A stretch of DNA of 64,000 bases. Origin: UBA4971 sp900019985. Its GTDB lineage: Bacteria > Bacillota > SHA-98 > UBA4971. The translations under genes were made by a program, and so were the position numbers. Location of the stretch: NCBI GenBank assembly GCA_050949175.1, contig JBMNFG010000011.1:370390-434389 (forward strand), read 5' to 3'. The notes beneath the pieces are model-generated. The model had not been told where the DNA came from. It did no database searches and saw only the letters and a list, made by a program, of their open reading frames with translations. This document shows, piece by piece, positions 9,740-17,843 of this stretch (position 1 is the stretch's first letter; the number at the start of each line of letters is the position of its first letter).

Positions 9740-10560
9740 CTTTAATGAGCCGCTACGCCGCTAATAGCCCGCTAATACGCTGCTAATAGCCAGCTGGTTA
9801 ACTGCGAATAGAGTGCCAAAGATTGCTGTAGACTGCTAGCTGCTAACAGACCGGTAATAGACGGCTAACAAACCGCTGTTAAACTGCTAACCGACTGCTG
9901 ACAGATGGCTAACGGACTGCAAAAAGACTGCTAATCGCCCAGTAATGGCCTACCAATAGGCCTCTTGTGGCCTCTAGCAGGCCGGTAACGGACTGCTGAC
10001 AGACCGCTAACGGACTGCTGACAGACTGCTAACGGACTGCTGATACCCTACTAATAGGCGCCTAATGAACCGCCGGCAGACCGGTGACAAGCCGCTGTTA
10101 GACTGCTAACGGCAACCTGAGAGACTGCTATCGGACTGCTAATAGCCTACTCATAGGCCACTAATGTCCTCCAGCAGGCCGGTAACCGACTGCTGACGAA
10201 CTGCTAACGACCTGATGATAGACTGCTCATAGCCTACTGATAGTCTCCTAATGAGCCTCTAGTAGACGGTCAACAGACTGGTGACACATTGCTAACGACC
10301 TGCTAATAGATTGCTAACAGGCTCCTAATCAGCGGCTAGCGAACCGGTAATGGACTGCTGACAGATTGCTAATGGCCTGCTAATGGCCTGCTGCCAGACT
10401 GTTAACGACCTGCTAATAGACTACTCATAGCATACCAATAGGCTCCTAATCAGTCGGCAGTAGGCCGGCAATGAACTGCTGATAGACTCCTTATACACTC
10501 AAGGTAAACCGGTAGGGAACCGGTCATAGGCCTCCAATCGACTGCTCATAGACTACAAGA
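9740..10560. repeat. Array of ~11-bp degenerate tandem repeats (GACTGCTAACG)
   Basis: About 820 bp are made almost only of variants of an 11-bp unit, consensus GACTGCTAACG on the plus strand. In the best stretch (10004-10047) the units follow each other without gaps; elsewhere insertions and substitutions blur the period. No credible reading frame crosses it. It lies upstream of the GT4 gene on the minus strand, ending about 20 nt before its ribosome site, and could affect its transcription, but no function is shown. Confidence 0.75.
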
Positions 10561-10857
10561 TGTTTTCTGGCCTCAACGGATACCGACACCCGACATCTTT
10601 GCAAACTAAGGAAATCTCATAATACCGACTACTACGGCAGATACAAATCGATGCCTTGACCTCGGTATGCATTGCCACCTATCCTACGGTCCTTACCACC
10701 TCCGGCACCTTCGACAGCGCAGACCATACCTGTTAACTCCCAGCAAGGATAGATGCATCTCCTGCTTTGTCCAGGTGTACAGATACCCTAGGTGGCTCTG
10801 GAAGAGCACGCCTGTTCTTAGGATTTACTCCAAGTCAGGAATTATTCGTAAGTCAGC
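10561..10857. other. Gene-free spacer between two repeat arrays
   Basis: I see no convincing gene, terminator or RNA element here. The sequence is not obviously repetitive but contains scattered traces of both flanking arrays (CCACC, CTCATAGAC). Short open frames on the plus strand lack a ribosome site. Confidence 0.5.
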
Positions 10858-11400
10858 CCTGTGGTCGAGAATCGCCCACCATTTGGCTGTTTGATGGCAG
10901 TTTTTCTACCACAGTTTTGAGCGTAAGCTCTAAAATGGTAGAGTCTCGCCCACCAAGAGGCTCAAGGGTGGAAGGTTTTCTACCATGATCAGGCGTTAAG
11001 GTGGTAGGATATCGACCACCACGCCTCCCAAAATCTTACACATCACGGTTTGGTGGTCGAAACTCGCCCACATTTTCTGAAAAAGTGGGCGAAAAACTGC
11101 CACATTTTCCAAAAACGTGGTAGGAATTCTACCACCTGAGCCTCAAAAAGCTCCCAAAACCGGGCTCCAACCTGAAAATGTGGTCGATTCTCTACCGCCT
11201 GAGGCAGTTTGGGTGGTTCAAAATCGTCCATTTATGAACGTTTGCTCGAAAAAATCCAAAAGGGTGGTCGAAATTGAACCACCTTTTTAAGGAAATGTGG
11301 CTCAAAATCGCCCATTTATGAGCGTTTGCTCAAAAAAACCGCAAAGAGTAGCCGAAATTGGTCCACGTTGTCTGCAAACGGTGGTTCAATTTCGATAACC
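10858..11400. repeat. Array of about 14 imperfect 20-nt palindromes (GTGGTCGAAATCGCCCACC)
   Basis: Imperfect palindromes of the form GTGGTMGAANTYGMCCACC recur at about 10861, 10895, 10935, 10969, 11000, 11052, 11085, 11117, 11179, 11213, 11262, 11297, 11346 and 11381, every 32-62 bp. The copy at 11117-11136 is almost a perfect inverted repeat (GTGGTAGGAATTCTACCACC). Spacers are themselves partly repeated (ATTTATGAGCGTTTGCTC). The variable repeats and variable spacing argue against CRISPR. They could be protein-binding sites or small hairpins. Confidence 0.7.
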
Positions 11401-11419
11401 GTTCTTAGCTAGATTTGTT

Positions 11420-11780
11420 TTTGAACGGTTGAGTCAGAGTCCGGGTAAAAAAAGCAGCAAAATCAACAGGAAAGACAGCACAAAATGGAATATCAGAATG
11501 CCACAGAACAGACCTCAAAAGAGGCAACAGAAGAAGCAAAAGAAAGAAGCAGGACAGGCGCCGGAAGATAGAATATGAGAACGCCACCGAAGAGCCAGCA
11601 GACGAGATCTTAGAAGAAGCAACAGGAGAAAGAGCAGAAGATAGGAGCAGGAAAGGCTCTGGAAGATAGAGTACAAGAACGCACAGAACAGGCACCGAAA
11701 GAAGGAGCGAAAGAAAGAACAGAAGACAGAGCAGCAGAAAGAACTGAAGGAAGAGCAGGCGAAAGAAGGGAAACCGTCAG
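11420..11780. repeat. Purine-rich low-complexity tract (GAAGAAGCAACAG-like)
   Basis: The plus strand is dominated by A and G with a loosely repeated AGAAGAAGCA/AACAG unit and recurring GGAAGATAGA segments. Open frames on the minus strand here translate to Ser/Leu/Phe/Cys low-complexity sequence without a ribosome site, so I regard them as artefacts. It joins directly to the 20-bp array downstream of oppD. Confidence 0.6.
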
Positions 11781-11880
11781 CTAGTCGTAAAGATGGCCGA
11801 CTAGTCGTAAAGATGGCCAACTAGACGTAAAGATAGCCAACCGGCCGTAAAGATAGCCAACTAGGTGTATAGATGGCAGC
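11781..11880. repeat. Five 20-bp tandem repeats derived from the 3' end of oppD
   Basis: Units start exactly every 20 bp at 11781, 11801, 11821, 11841 and 11861, consensus CTAGNCGTAAAGATRGCCAA. The last unit (11861-11880) is the final six codons and stop codon of oppD read in reverse; the other four are non-coding copies beyond the stop. Because the coding copy is under selection, it was probably the founder. Confidence 0.85.
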
Positions 11881-12937
11881 GGACTTTGCGTCCGTCATCC
11901 ATTGTGACAAAAGGCGGCTCAATATTGAAGCACACAGAGTGAGCATCCTTGCAGCGCGGTGTAAAGCTGCACCCAGGAGGAAGATTGGTAAGGTCGGGAA
12001 CCTCGCCTTCTACAGGAACAAGTTCGCGCCTCTGGCCTATCTGGGGAATCGATCTTAGAAGGCCTTGAGTATAAGGATGAAGCGGCGAAGTAAGCACATC
12101 GTCGATATCTCCCGACTCTACGATTTGGCCTGCGTACATCACGGCAGCTTTGTGACAGAATTCCGCTGCAACGCCCAGGTCATGGGTGACAAGGATTATC
12201 GCTGTCCCAAGCTCTTCATTAATCTCACGCATCAAATCCAGCACCTGCGCCTGAACTGTGACGTCCAAAGCAGTGGTGGGTTCGTCGGCCAGTATAACCT
12301 TAGGCCTGCACGCAAGGGCAATAGCAATGAGGATGCGCTGCTGCATCCCACCGCTGAACTGATGGGGATACTCCAGATGCCTGTGCTCCGGAGAAGGTAT
12401 CCCCACCTGCCTTAGAAGGTTCACCACCAGTTCCCGCTCTTTCTCGCGCTCATCACGCCGAAGGCGCCTGAGAAACCCCGGCAGCAGCCCGTGAACACGA
12501 AGAGACTCCGAAATCTGCTCCCCCACTCGGTAAGCAGGGTTCAGGGTCGTCATAGGATCCTGGAAAACCATTGCGATATCTTTTCCTCGCACGTCCCGCA
12601 TTTCTGCTTCAGACAGAGTCAGAAGTTCCCTTCCTTCAAACTTAACAGACCCGTTGACAATCCGCCCCGGACGAGGGACAAGCCGCATTATCGAAAGCAG
12701 GCATGCGCTCTTACCGCAGCCTGATTCTCCCACAATCGCCAGGATGTCGCCTTTCGCTAACACAAGGTCGACATTACGCACAGCGCGGACAGTCCCTCGA
12801 GGAGTTGGATACTCGGTAGACAGCCCGGAGACCTCAAGGACCCAAGGAGTTTCAGGAGACTGTTCATTGTGAGTTGATTTCCCAGATTCAGCTCCGATCA
12901 AAGCTCGATGTTTAGTTCGTTTGTTTAGGGTGTCCAT
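11861..12937 (-). CDS. oppD: Oligopeptide/dipeptide ABC importer ATPase OppD/DppD
   Basis: A 358-aa ABC ATPase: Walker A GESGCGKSA, Q-loop, signature FSGGMQQR, Walker B VILADEPTTALD, H-loop VTHD. The C-terminal oligopeptide/dipeptide extension holds PGCSFTPRC and two further Cys residues, as in OppD/DppD. ATG at 12937 is preceded by GGGAGG, which is itself the last unit of the 12-bp repeat array upstream. With OppF it should power peptide uptake through OppB/OppC. It is the last gene of the minus-strand oppABCD unit, which begins behind a c-di-AMP riboswitch. Confidence 0.9.
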   Translation of the reverse strand: MDTLNKRTKHRALIGAESGKSTHNEQSPETPWVLEVSGLSTEYPTPRGTVRAVRNVDLVLAKGDILAIVGESGCGKSACLLSIMRLVPRPGRIVNGSVKFEGRELLTLSEAEMRDVRGKDIAMVFQDPMTTLNPAYRVGEQISESLRVHGLLPGFLRRLRRDEREKERELVVNLLRQVGIPSPEHRHLEYPHQFSGGMQQRILIAIALACRPKVILADEPTTALDVTVQAQVLDLMREINEELGTAIILVTHDLGVAAEFCHKAAVMYAGQIVESGDIDDVLTSPLHPYTQGLLRSIPQIGQRRELVPVEGEVPDLTNLPPGCSFTPRCKDAHSVCFNIEPPFVTMDDGRKVRCHLYT

Positions 12938-12939
12938 CT

Positions 12940-13162
12940 GATAACCTCCCTGTTAACCCTCCTGTTAACGGTCCTGTTGTCCCTCCCGTTAACCGTCCTG
13001 TTAACGCTCCTATTAACTCTCCCGCTGACTGTCCGGTTAACCGTCCTGTTAACTGTCACTGTCCGTTAACCGCCCTGTTGACCCTCCTGTCAACCGTCCT
13101 GTTAATCCTTCTGTTAACCCGCGTGTTGATCCTCCTGTTAACCCTCGCGCTAACCCTCCTGC
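12940..13162 (-). repeat. About 18 tandem 12-bp units with Shine-Dalgarno-like core (GGAGGGTTAACA) between oppC and oppD
   Basis: Read on the minus strand, the space between the oppC stop and the oppD ATG is a run of 12-bp units, consensus GGAGGGTTAACA, with one longer unit near 13060. The first unit contains the oppC stop codon (GAGGGTTAG). The last unit, GGGAGGTTATCAG, directly precedes the oppD ATG and acts as its ribosome site. Most units retain an anti-SD-complementary GGAGG or GGACGG and an in-unit stop codon. Confidence 0.85.
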
Positions 13163-14109
13163 AACTTGGGATCCAAGACATCCCTAAGGCCTTCACCTAT
13201 AAGGTTAATGGCAAGCACCAGAATGACAAGGGCAAGCCCTGGCAGAGTCGCCACCCACCAGGCATTCAGCATGTAGCGACGCCCATCTGACACCATAGAG
13301 CCCCATGCAGGGATCCTAGGCGGGATACCAAGACCAAGGAAGCTCAAAGACGACTCCATGACTATCATGTTCCCCATGCGCAGTGTCCCCAGCACCAAGA
13401 TGGAATGGATTATGTTGGGAAGGATCTCGGAAACCATGATAGCCCAGTCAGATCTACCTAGCGAACGGGCTGCCTCTACATATTCACATGTCTTCTGCGA
13501 CATCACCTCAGCCCTGGTCAGCCTGTAAAACTCCACCCAACCTTTAAAGCAAAGTGCAAAGATGAGATTCCAGAATCCAGGGCCTAACACCGACATCATC
13601 CCTATGACAAATATCAGGTATGGGAAGGCCAGCAGAAGATCGGTAAACCTTGACATAATCTTGTCAAACGCACCTCGGAAATATCCTGCTATTAGCCCTA
13701 ACCCTACACCTATCGCCATAGAAATCGCTATCGTCAATACTCCTACAAGAATCGAGACACGGGCACCGTACATGATCCTTGTGAGTATATCCCTTCCAAG
13801 CTGGTCAGTACCAAGAGGATGCGCACCCGCCAAAGACGGAGCCACGAATCTCTTGGTAAGAGCGACTTGGTCCGGGCTGTACGGTGCTATGTAAGGTGCC
13901 AACACCGCGCAAACGACGTAGATCAGGACCACAATCCCTCCTACGACCGCACCGCGATGGCTCTTCAGTTTCAGTAGTACGTCCCATATGCTTTGAAGCC
14001 TAGACCACGGACGCCTGTATGTCCTGACAAAAGGCCTTTCAAGAGGATAAGCTTCAGACCCCCAGGCGTGTGTCTTGATGTCTTCAGCGCGTTCAATGTT
14101 TACTGACAT
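13150..14109 (-). CDS. oppC: Oligopeptide/dipeptide ABC importer permease OppC/DppC
   Basis: A 319-aa membrane protein of the usual OppC/DppC length. A cytoplasmic N terminus of about 45 residues precedes the first helix (VVGGIVVLIYVVCAVLAPYIAPYSP). The HPLGTDQLGRDI block is a hallmark of DppC-type permeases, and the EAA loop reads YVEAARSLGRSDWAIMVSEI. It pairs with OppB to form the transmembrane channel. Its last codons run into the 12-bp repeat array that precedes oppD. Confidence 0.9.
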   Translation of the reverse strand: MSVNIERAEDIKTHAWGSEAYPLERPFVRTYRRPWSRLQSIWDVLLKLKSHRGAVVGGIVVLIYVVCAVLAPYIAPYSPDQVALTKRFVAPSLAGAHPLGTDQLGRDILTRIMYGARVSILVGVLTIAISMAIGVGLGLIAGYFRGAFDKIMSRFTDLLLAFPYLIFVIGMMSVLGPGFWNLIFALCFKGWVEFYRLTRAEVMSQKTCEYVEAARSLGRSDWAIMVSEILPNIIHSILVLGTLRMGNMIVMESSLSFLGLGIPPRIPAWGSMVSDGRRYMLNAWWVATLPGLALVILVLAINLIGEGLRDVLDPKLQEG

Positions 14110-14300
14110 GTTATAGGCACCCTCCTTTCGCTAAAATGTAACCTTTCGATTCACACGACTATGTCTTGCTAAGTGTCTTACTGACTCCGTTTAGCATCAT
14201 CTCCGGCCGTTCAAAGCCTGCTTGGCCCGCTTAGACTGCTTAGACTAATGGACCTCTGTCCTGTGTTTTTTCAGTAATCTCTCCCCGTGCACCCCCTACC

Positions 14301-15317
14301 CTACAGGGTTAGCTTTGGATTGAGATAAGTGTAAATAATATCCGTGGTAAGATTCATCAAAACGAATGTCATGGCGTAAATCATAACCGCCGCTTGAACC
14401 ACCGGATAATCCCTGGCAAATATCGCATCTACGACCACGCGTCCCAGGCCGGGCCATCCGAAGATGGTCTCTACAATCATGTTTCCTCCAAGCAGCGTCC
14501 CCACCTGGAGCCCGACGACTGTCACCGTTGGAATGAGCGCATTTCGCAACGCATGCTTTACTACAATGACAAACTCGGGCACACCTTTAGCCTTGGCGAA
14601 CAGGACGTAGTCGGTCTTTAACGCTTCAAGCATGCTGGATCTCGTAACTCTGGCAACGATAGCTGCCACACCCGCTCCCAAAGTGATGGTGGGAAGTGCT
14701 AGATGCCTCAACGCATCTTTCAGCGCCTGAATATCCCCGGCAATCAAAGCGTCAAGCGTCAAAAGCCCGGTTACAGCAGCCGGCTCCATTCCATAGGTAA
14801 TCCTGCCTGATGTCGGAAACCAGCCGAGCCTTAAAGAGAACACGATAATCCCGATTATGCCCAGCCAGAAAGCGGGCATGGATATCCCCAGGAACGATGC
14901 GGTCATTCCGACACGATCAATGACCGAGTTCTGGTGCCTCGCAGAGGCGATTCCCAGGGGAATACCTACTACAAGGGCGAAAAGCAGCGCAAACATTGCC
15001 AGCTCAATAGTGGCTGGGATGGCTTCGAAAATAATCTCTCTCACAGGACGGGATCTCTGAATCGAGTACCCCATATCGCCTCGAACAAGCCTTCCCAGAT
15101 ACCTTGTGAGCTGCACATGAATGGGTTTATCCAGGTCAAACTCGGCTCTCAGAGACTCGATCTCCTCAAGAGTCACTCCGCCTGCTTCGCCCATCATGAT
15201 GTCTACAGGATCCCCTGGGATCATTCGCATGAAAAGAAATGCGCATATTACAACACCAAGCATTATGGGGATTGCAGCGATTATGCGTTCTAGTATCTGT
15301 ACCTGTGTTCGGGTCAT
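14301..15317 (-). CDS. oppB: Oligopeptide/dipeptide ABC importer permease OppB/DppB
   Basis: A 338-aa permease with the OppB/DppB N terminus (ERIIAAIPIMLGVVICAFLFMRMIPGDP), six predicted helices and the EAA loop (FAKAKGVPEFVIVVKHALRN). ATG follows GGAGG. The gap of 31 nt to the solute-binding gene shows co-transcription; the 191-nt gap to oppC is longer and holds no feature I can name, only short CTTAGACTG-like repeats. It forms the channel with OppC in the cytoplasmic membrane. Confidence 0.9.
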   Translation of the reverse strand: MTRTQVQILERIIAAIPIMLGVVICAFLFMRMIPGDPVDIMMGEAGGVTLEEIESLRAEFDLDKPIHVQLTRYLGRLVRGDMGYSIQRSRPVREIIFEAIPATIELAMFALLFALVVGIPLGIASARHQNSVIDRVGMTASFLGISMPAFWLGIIGIIVFSLRLGWFPTSGRITYGMEPAAVTGLLTLDALIAGDIQALKDALRHLALPTITLGAGVAAIVARVTRSSMLEALKTDYVLFAKAKGVPEFVIVVKHALRNALIPTVTVVGLQVGTLLGGNMIVETIFGWPGLGRVVVDAIFARDYPVVQAAVMIYAMTFVLMNLTTDIIYTYLNPKLTL

Positions 15318-15348
15318 TCCAACCTCCTACATTCGTAAGATGTCTCAG

Positions 15349-16929
15349 TTACCTCACAGAATAGCCTGCTTCGCGCAATAGGGCCTTAGCCTGTTCAGGA
15401 TCATACGGATAAGGCTCAAGGCTTGGATCAAATCCGAACCCGCTGGGCAAGAACGCAGATGCCAATCTGATACCGTTCCCGCCGTAGATAGACGTAAGGA
15501 TTGCATCCCAGTCCACCGCGTAATTCAGTGCGCGCCGCACCCTGACATCGTCAAAAGGAGGCTTCCGGCAGTTCATTTCTACGATATATACACGCGTTCC
15601 GTCTACATTCTTTACCTGAATATTTCTGTCTGCAGCAAGGGCACTTGCAAGATCCGGCGGAACTTGCTGGATAATGTGGACTTCGCCTGCTTTCAAAGCA
15701 GCCACACGCACTGTCGGCTCAGGCATCATCCGGAAGATCACCTGTCTTGCAGGTGCGGCCCCTACCGGAGGGATCTCCGGCGAACCACCGTAGTATTCGT
15801 CGAACCTTTCCAACACTATTTGATCGTCAAGCCGTCCTTCCTTAAACTTGAAAGGGCCTGCGCCAACCGGTTTCGCCGCAAACTCAAGATCCCCGACTTC
15901 TTCGATATAGTCCTTGGGTACAATCTGGAAATGCACCAGCGCTTGCGGGAATATCGGGAACGGGTTGGCAAGGGTGAACTTGACCGTATATTGGTCAACC
16001 TTTTCTACCTTCTCCAGCGGGCCGAGGAGCCCCTTACGCGGTGATGATTGCCCTGCAATCGCTCCATCTTCGAGGATCCGCCGAAACGTAAACACTACAT
16101 CATCTGCATCAAGCGGTTCACCGTTATGGAACTTCACGCCTTCGCGGATCTTGAAGATATAGACGTCGCCAGATGGAACAGTCCATGACTCAGCTATTTC
16201 AGGAACCACCTCACCGTCCCAGGTCCGAGTTACAAGCCCGTCAAATATGTTGCGAATAACGGTTTCCGTGTCTCTGTCTCGATACGCACCGGGATCCAGT
16301 GTTAAGATCTTGTCTGCCCTCATTCCTACAACGATAGTATCGCCCCGAGTAATGCCAACATCATGAAGATTTATTCTGGAATCCATTGAAGGCTGCCAGT
16401 CTGTGATCTCGACTCTCGCAGCTTCGGTTTCTTTCAACATGTACCCGAAAATCCACGGCGCATCATCATAGATAATCCTCTGAGCCTTGAAATAGGCCTC
16501 CTTGCGCTGCTCCTGGTCTGCAGTCATCTGAACCAGCGTAAGGAGCTCATCCAGTTCAGGATTGCTGTACCCTGAATAGTTGCCTCTGTCTGCTGTGGCA
16601 AGTTTAGGTATTACGAGGTCAAAGGGATCAAAGTATGCGCTACCCCAGTCGCTGAGCCATATCTGCCGTTCACCTTCAAGAGCACGCTCTCTTAGAGCAC
16701 TCCACTCCCATATGCGGACTTCGGCCTCTACTCCGATTTCACGCAGATATGCAGCGATTATTTCTGCCTCATCAGCGCGATCAGCTTGAGCATCGATTAT
16801 TAAGGAAAGGGTCTTCCCTGCCGCCTGGACAGAGTGATCAATTGCAACCCCTGCAGAAACCAGGAAAACGCACACGACAGCCAGGGCTGCAAAACGCCTC
16901 AATACGGCATAACCTCTCCTAGATCCCAT
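15349..16929 (-). CDS. Circularly permuted family-5 peptide-binding protein (OppA/DppA-like)
   Basis: A 526-aa exported protein: Sec signal peptide in residues 1-36 (hydrophobic core FAALAVVCVFLVSAGVAI, likely cut after VQA), with no lipobox. The order of SBP_bac_5 segments is swapped. Residues 39-194 are the normally C-terminal part (AAYLREIGVEAEVRIWEW, GYSNPELDELL, YDDAPWIFGY). Residues 195-526 are the normally N-terminal part (DTIVVGM, LDPGAY, VPEIAESWTV, KFHNGEPLDADDVVF, VRRALNYAVDWDAI) and end at YDPEQAKALLREAGY. The new ends fall in the AGYPxGF-like loop that joins these halves in normal members. Length and motif set are otherwise complete, so it should fold and bind peptides for OppBCDF. 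ATG follows AAGGAGG. Confidence 0.88.
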   Translation of the reverse strand: MGSRRGYAVLRRFAALAVVCVFLVSAGVAIDHSVQAAGKTLSLIIDAQADRADEAEIIAAYLREIGVEAEVRIWEWSALRERALEGERQIWLSDWGSAYFDPFDLVIPKLATADRGNYSGYSNPELDELLTLVQMTADQEQRKEAYFKAQRIIYDDAPWIFGYMLKETEAARVEITDWQPSMDSRINLHDVGITRGDTIVVGMRADKILTLDPGAYRDRDTETVIRNIFDGLVTRTWDGEVVPEIAESWTVPSGDVYIFKIREGVKFHNGEPLDADDVVFTFRRILEDGAIAGQSSPRKGLLGPLEKVEKVDQYTVKFTLANPFPIFPQALVHFQIVPKDYIEEVGDLEFAAKPVGAGPFKFKEGRLDDQIVLERFDEYYGGSPEIPPVGAAPARQVIFRMMPEPTVRVAALKAGEVHIIQQVPPDLASALAADRNIQVKNVDGTRVYIVEMNCRKPPFDDVRVRRALNYAVDWDAILTSIYGGNGIRLASAFLPSGFGFDPSLEPYPYDPEQAKALLREAGYSVR

Positions 16930-16957
16930 GTCATCAGCCTCCTTACCCTAAGTTATC

Positions 16958-17143
16958 TCACAGATCCTCGAGTCTTTCATGCGGACATCGCATGGAGAGC
17001 TCTCTTATGAAGGCCATGTGTGAATGTCTGATACGCCCGTTCCGTGTGATCAGCTTGTGCAAGCTGTCAACTGAACCATCCCATGGCATCTCTTGTTGAT
17101 GACTTGTGCGAAAGCCTAATAAGCTCCGGTTTGAACGCTTCAC
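16958..17143 (-). CDS. Short leader ORF, 61 aa, function unknown
   Basis: A GTG start at 17143 lies 3 nt after a strong AGGAGGG site, and the frame of 61 codons ends 28 nt before the ATG of the peptide-binding gene. The product (VKRSNRSLLGFRTSHQQ at its start) is basic and shows no domain or membrane helix I recognise. It lies inside the leader transcribed from the riboswitch promoter. It could be a real small protein, a regulatory leader peptide, or chance; the good ribosome site is the main support. Confidence 0.35.
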   Translation of the reverse strand: MKRSNRSLLGFRTSHQQEMPWDGSVDSLHKLITRNGRIRHSHMAFIRELSMRCPHERLEDL

Positions 17144-17370
17144 GTTGCCCTCCTAATACGAACGTCCATTAGCATTTGGATACGGAGATCCATGAATCAT
17201 TACAGAATGCTTCAGGGCATCCCGTCAGAGAGCGAATAATTCGGAAGCTCGGCAAGACCCGCTCCAAGAAGGCCGTCATTCTAAAACGTGTTCCGATAAT
17301 GTCCGCCTTGTAGCGTACGGTGGGGGATTGTAGCGATCACCAGGGAGAAAAAGCGATCGCAAAACTAAAT

Positions 17371-17393
17371 TACCCAAGGGGCCTCCTTGGGTA
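17371..17393 (-). terminator. Candidate attenuator hairpin after the c-di-AMP riboswitch
   Basis: A perfect 9-bp stem (TACCCAAGG / CCTTGGGTA) lies about 15 nt beyond the riboswitch 3' end on the minus strand. It is followed by a U-rich but interrupted stretch (ATTTAGTTTTG). This is the expected place for a ligand-controlled intrinsic terminator. Confidence 0.6.
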
Positions 17394-17404
17394 AAAGTTG
17401 GCGC

Positions 17405-17545
17405 CCCCCTCTCAACGCTTACGAGGTTAGCTGACGGACTCGGGCCGAAGGAGCTAGCCCTACCTGCCTTACCGGCAGGATTCGCCCCCTTACTGGGACT
17501 TCGGTTCCCCCGCTCTTCCTTACGGAAGATTCAGCGGCTGCGTTT
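17405..17545 (-). ncRNA. ydaO/yuaA-type c-di-AMP riboswitch
   Basis: On the minus strand the conserved blocks of this class appear in order: CGCTGAATC, GAGCGGGGGAACC, GGGGGCGAATCC, GGTAGGGC, GAGTCCGTCAGCTAACCTCG and TAAGCGTTGAGAGG. The variable arms are closed by GTAA-type loops. This matches the aptamer that binds two c-di-AMP molecules and, in studied cases, lowers expression of the downstream genes when the ligand is high. It precedes the small leader ORF and oppA-B-C-D on the same strand, linking peptide uptake to c-di-AMP and so to osmotic and potassium balance. Confidence 0.93.
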
Positions 17546-17639
17546 GTCCCTTAAGTGTCCCTTAAGGTGAATCGCAGCATCAACAGCGCATATGACCTGT
17601 TATTCATGCACGTCACGCTATACTACTGTTGCATTATTT

Positions 17640-17668
17640 ATATTAACGCTGGAACTTACATGTGTCAA
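17640..17668 (-). promoter_or_regulatory. SigA-type promoter of the riboswitch-opp transcript
   Basis: TTGACA (complement at 17663-17668), a 17-nt spacer and TAATAT (complement at 17640-17645) face the riboswitch, with an expected start near 17633, about 90 nt before the aptamer. Confidence 0.75.
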
Positions 17669-17766
17669 TAGAAGTTTTTTGCACACTTCCGGTAGACATT
17701 CCCTCTTTCCCCAGGATGATTACGTTTTTTGTCCAGTTTATCCCATGTTTTTCCATTGATCCTGAG

Positions 17767-17775
17767 TGTTATAAT
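17767..17775 (+). promoter_or_regulatory. Extended -10 promoter of oppF
   Basis: TGTTATAAT at 17767-17775 is a consensus extended -10 element (TGnTATAAT), about 68 nt before the oppF ATG. The -35 region is weak (T-rich). It is divergent from the riboswitch promoter about 100 bp away. Confidence 0.6.
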
Positions 17776-17843
17776 GTTTTGGAAGAGTAACTACACACTC
17801 ACTATGAATGGGGAGAACTCCACTTGATGGGAGGTTCAACACG

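Noticed and set aside
10858..11400. Possible CRISPR array
   Set aside because: Palindromes vary from copy to copy, spacing ranges from 32 to 62 bp, and no cas gene is near.
11405..11820. Minus-strand frames with Ser/Leu/Phe/Cys-rich products
   Set aside because: They come from the purine-rich low-complexity tract, lack ribosome sites and change frame with the repeats.
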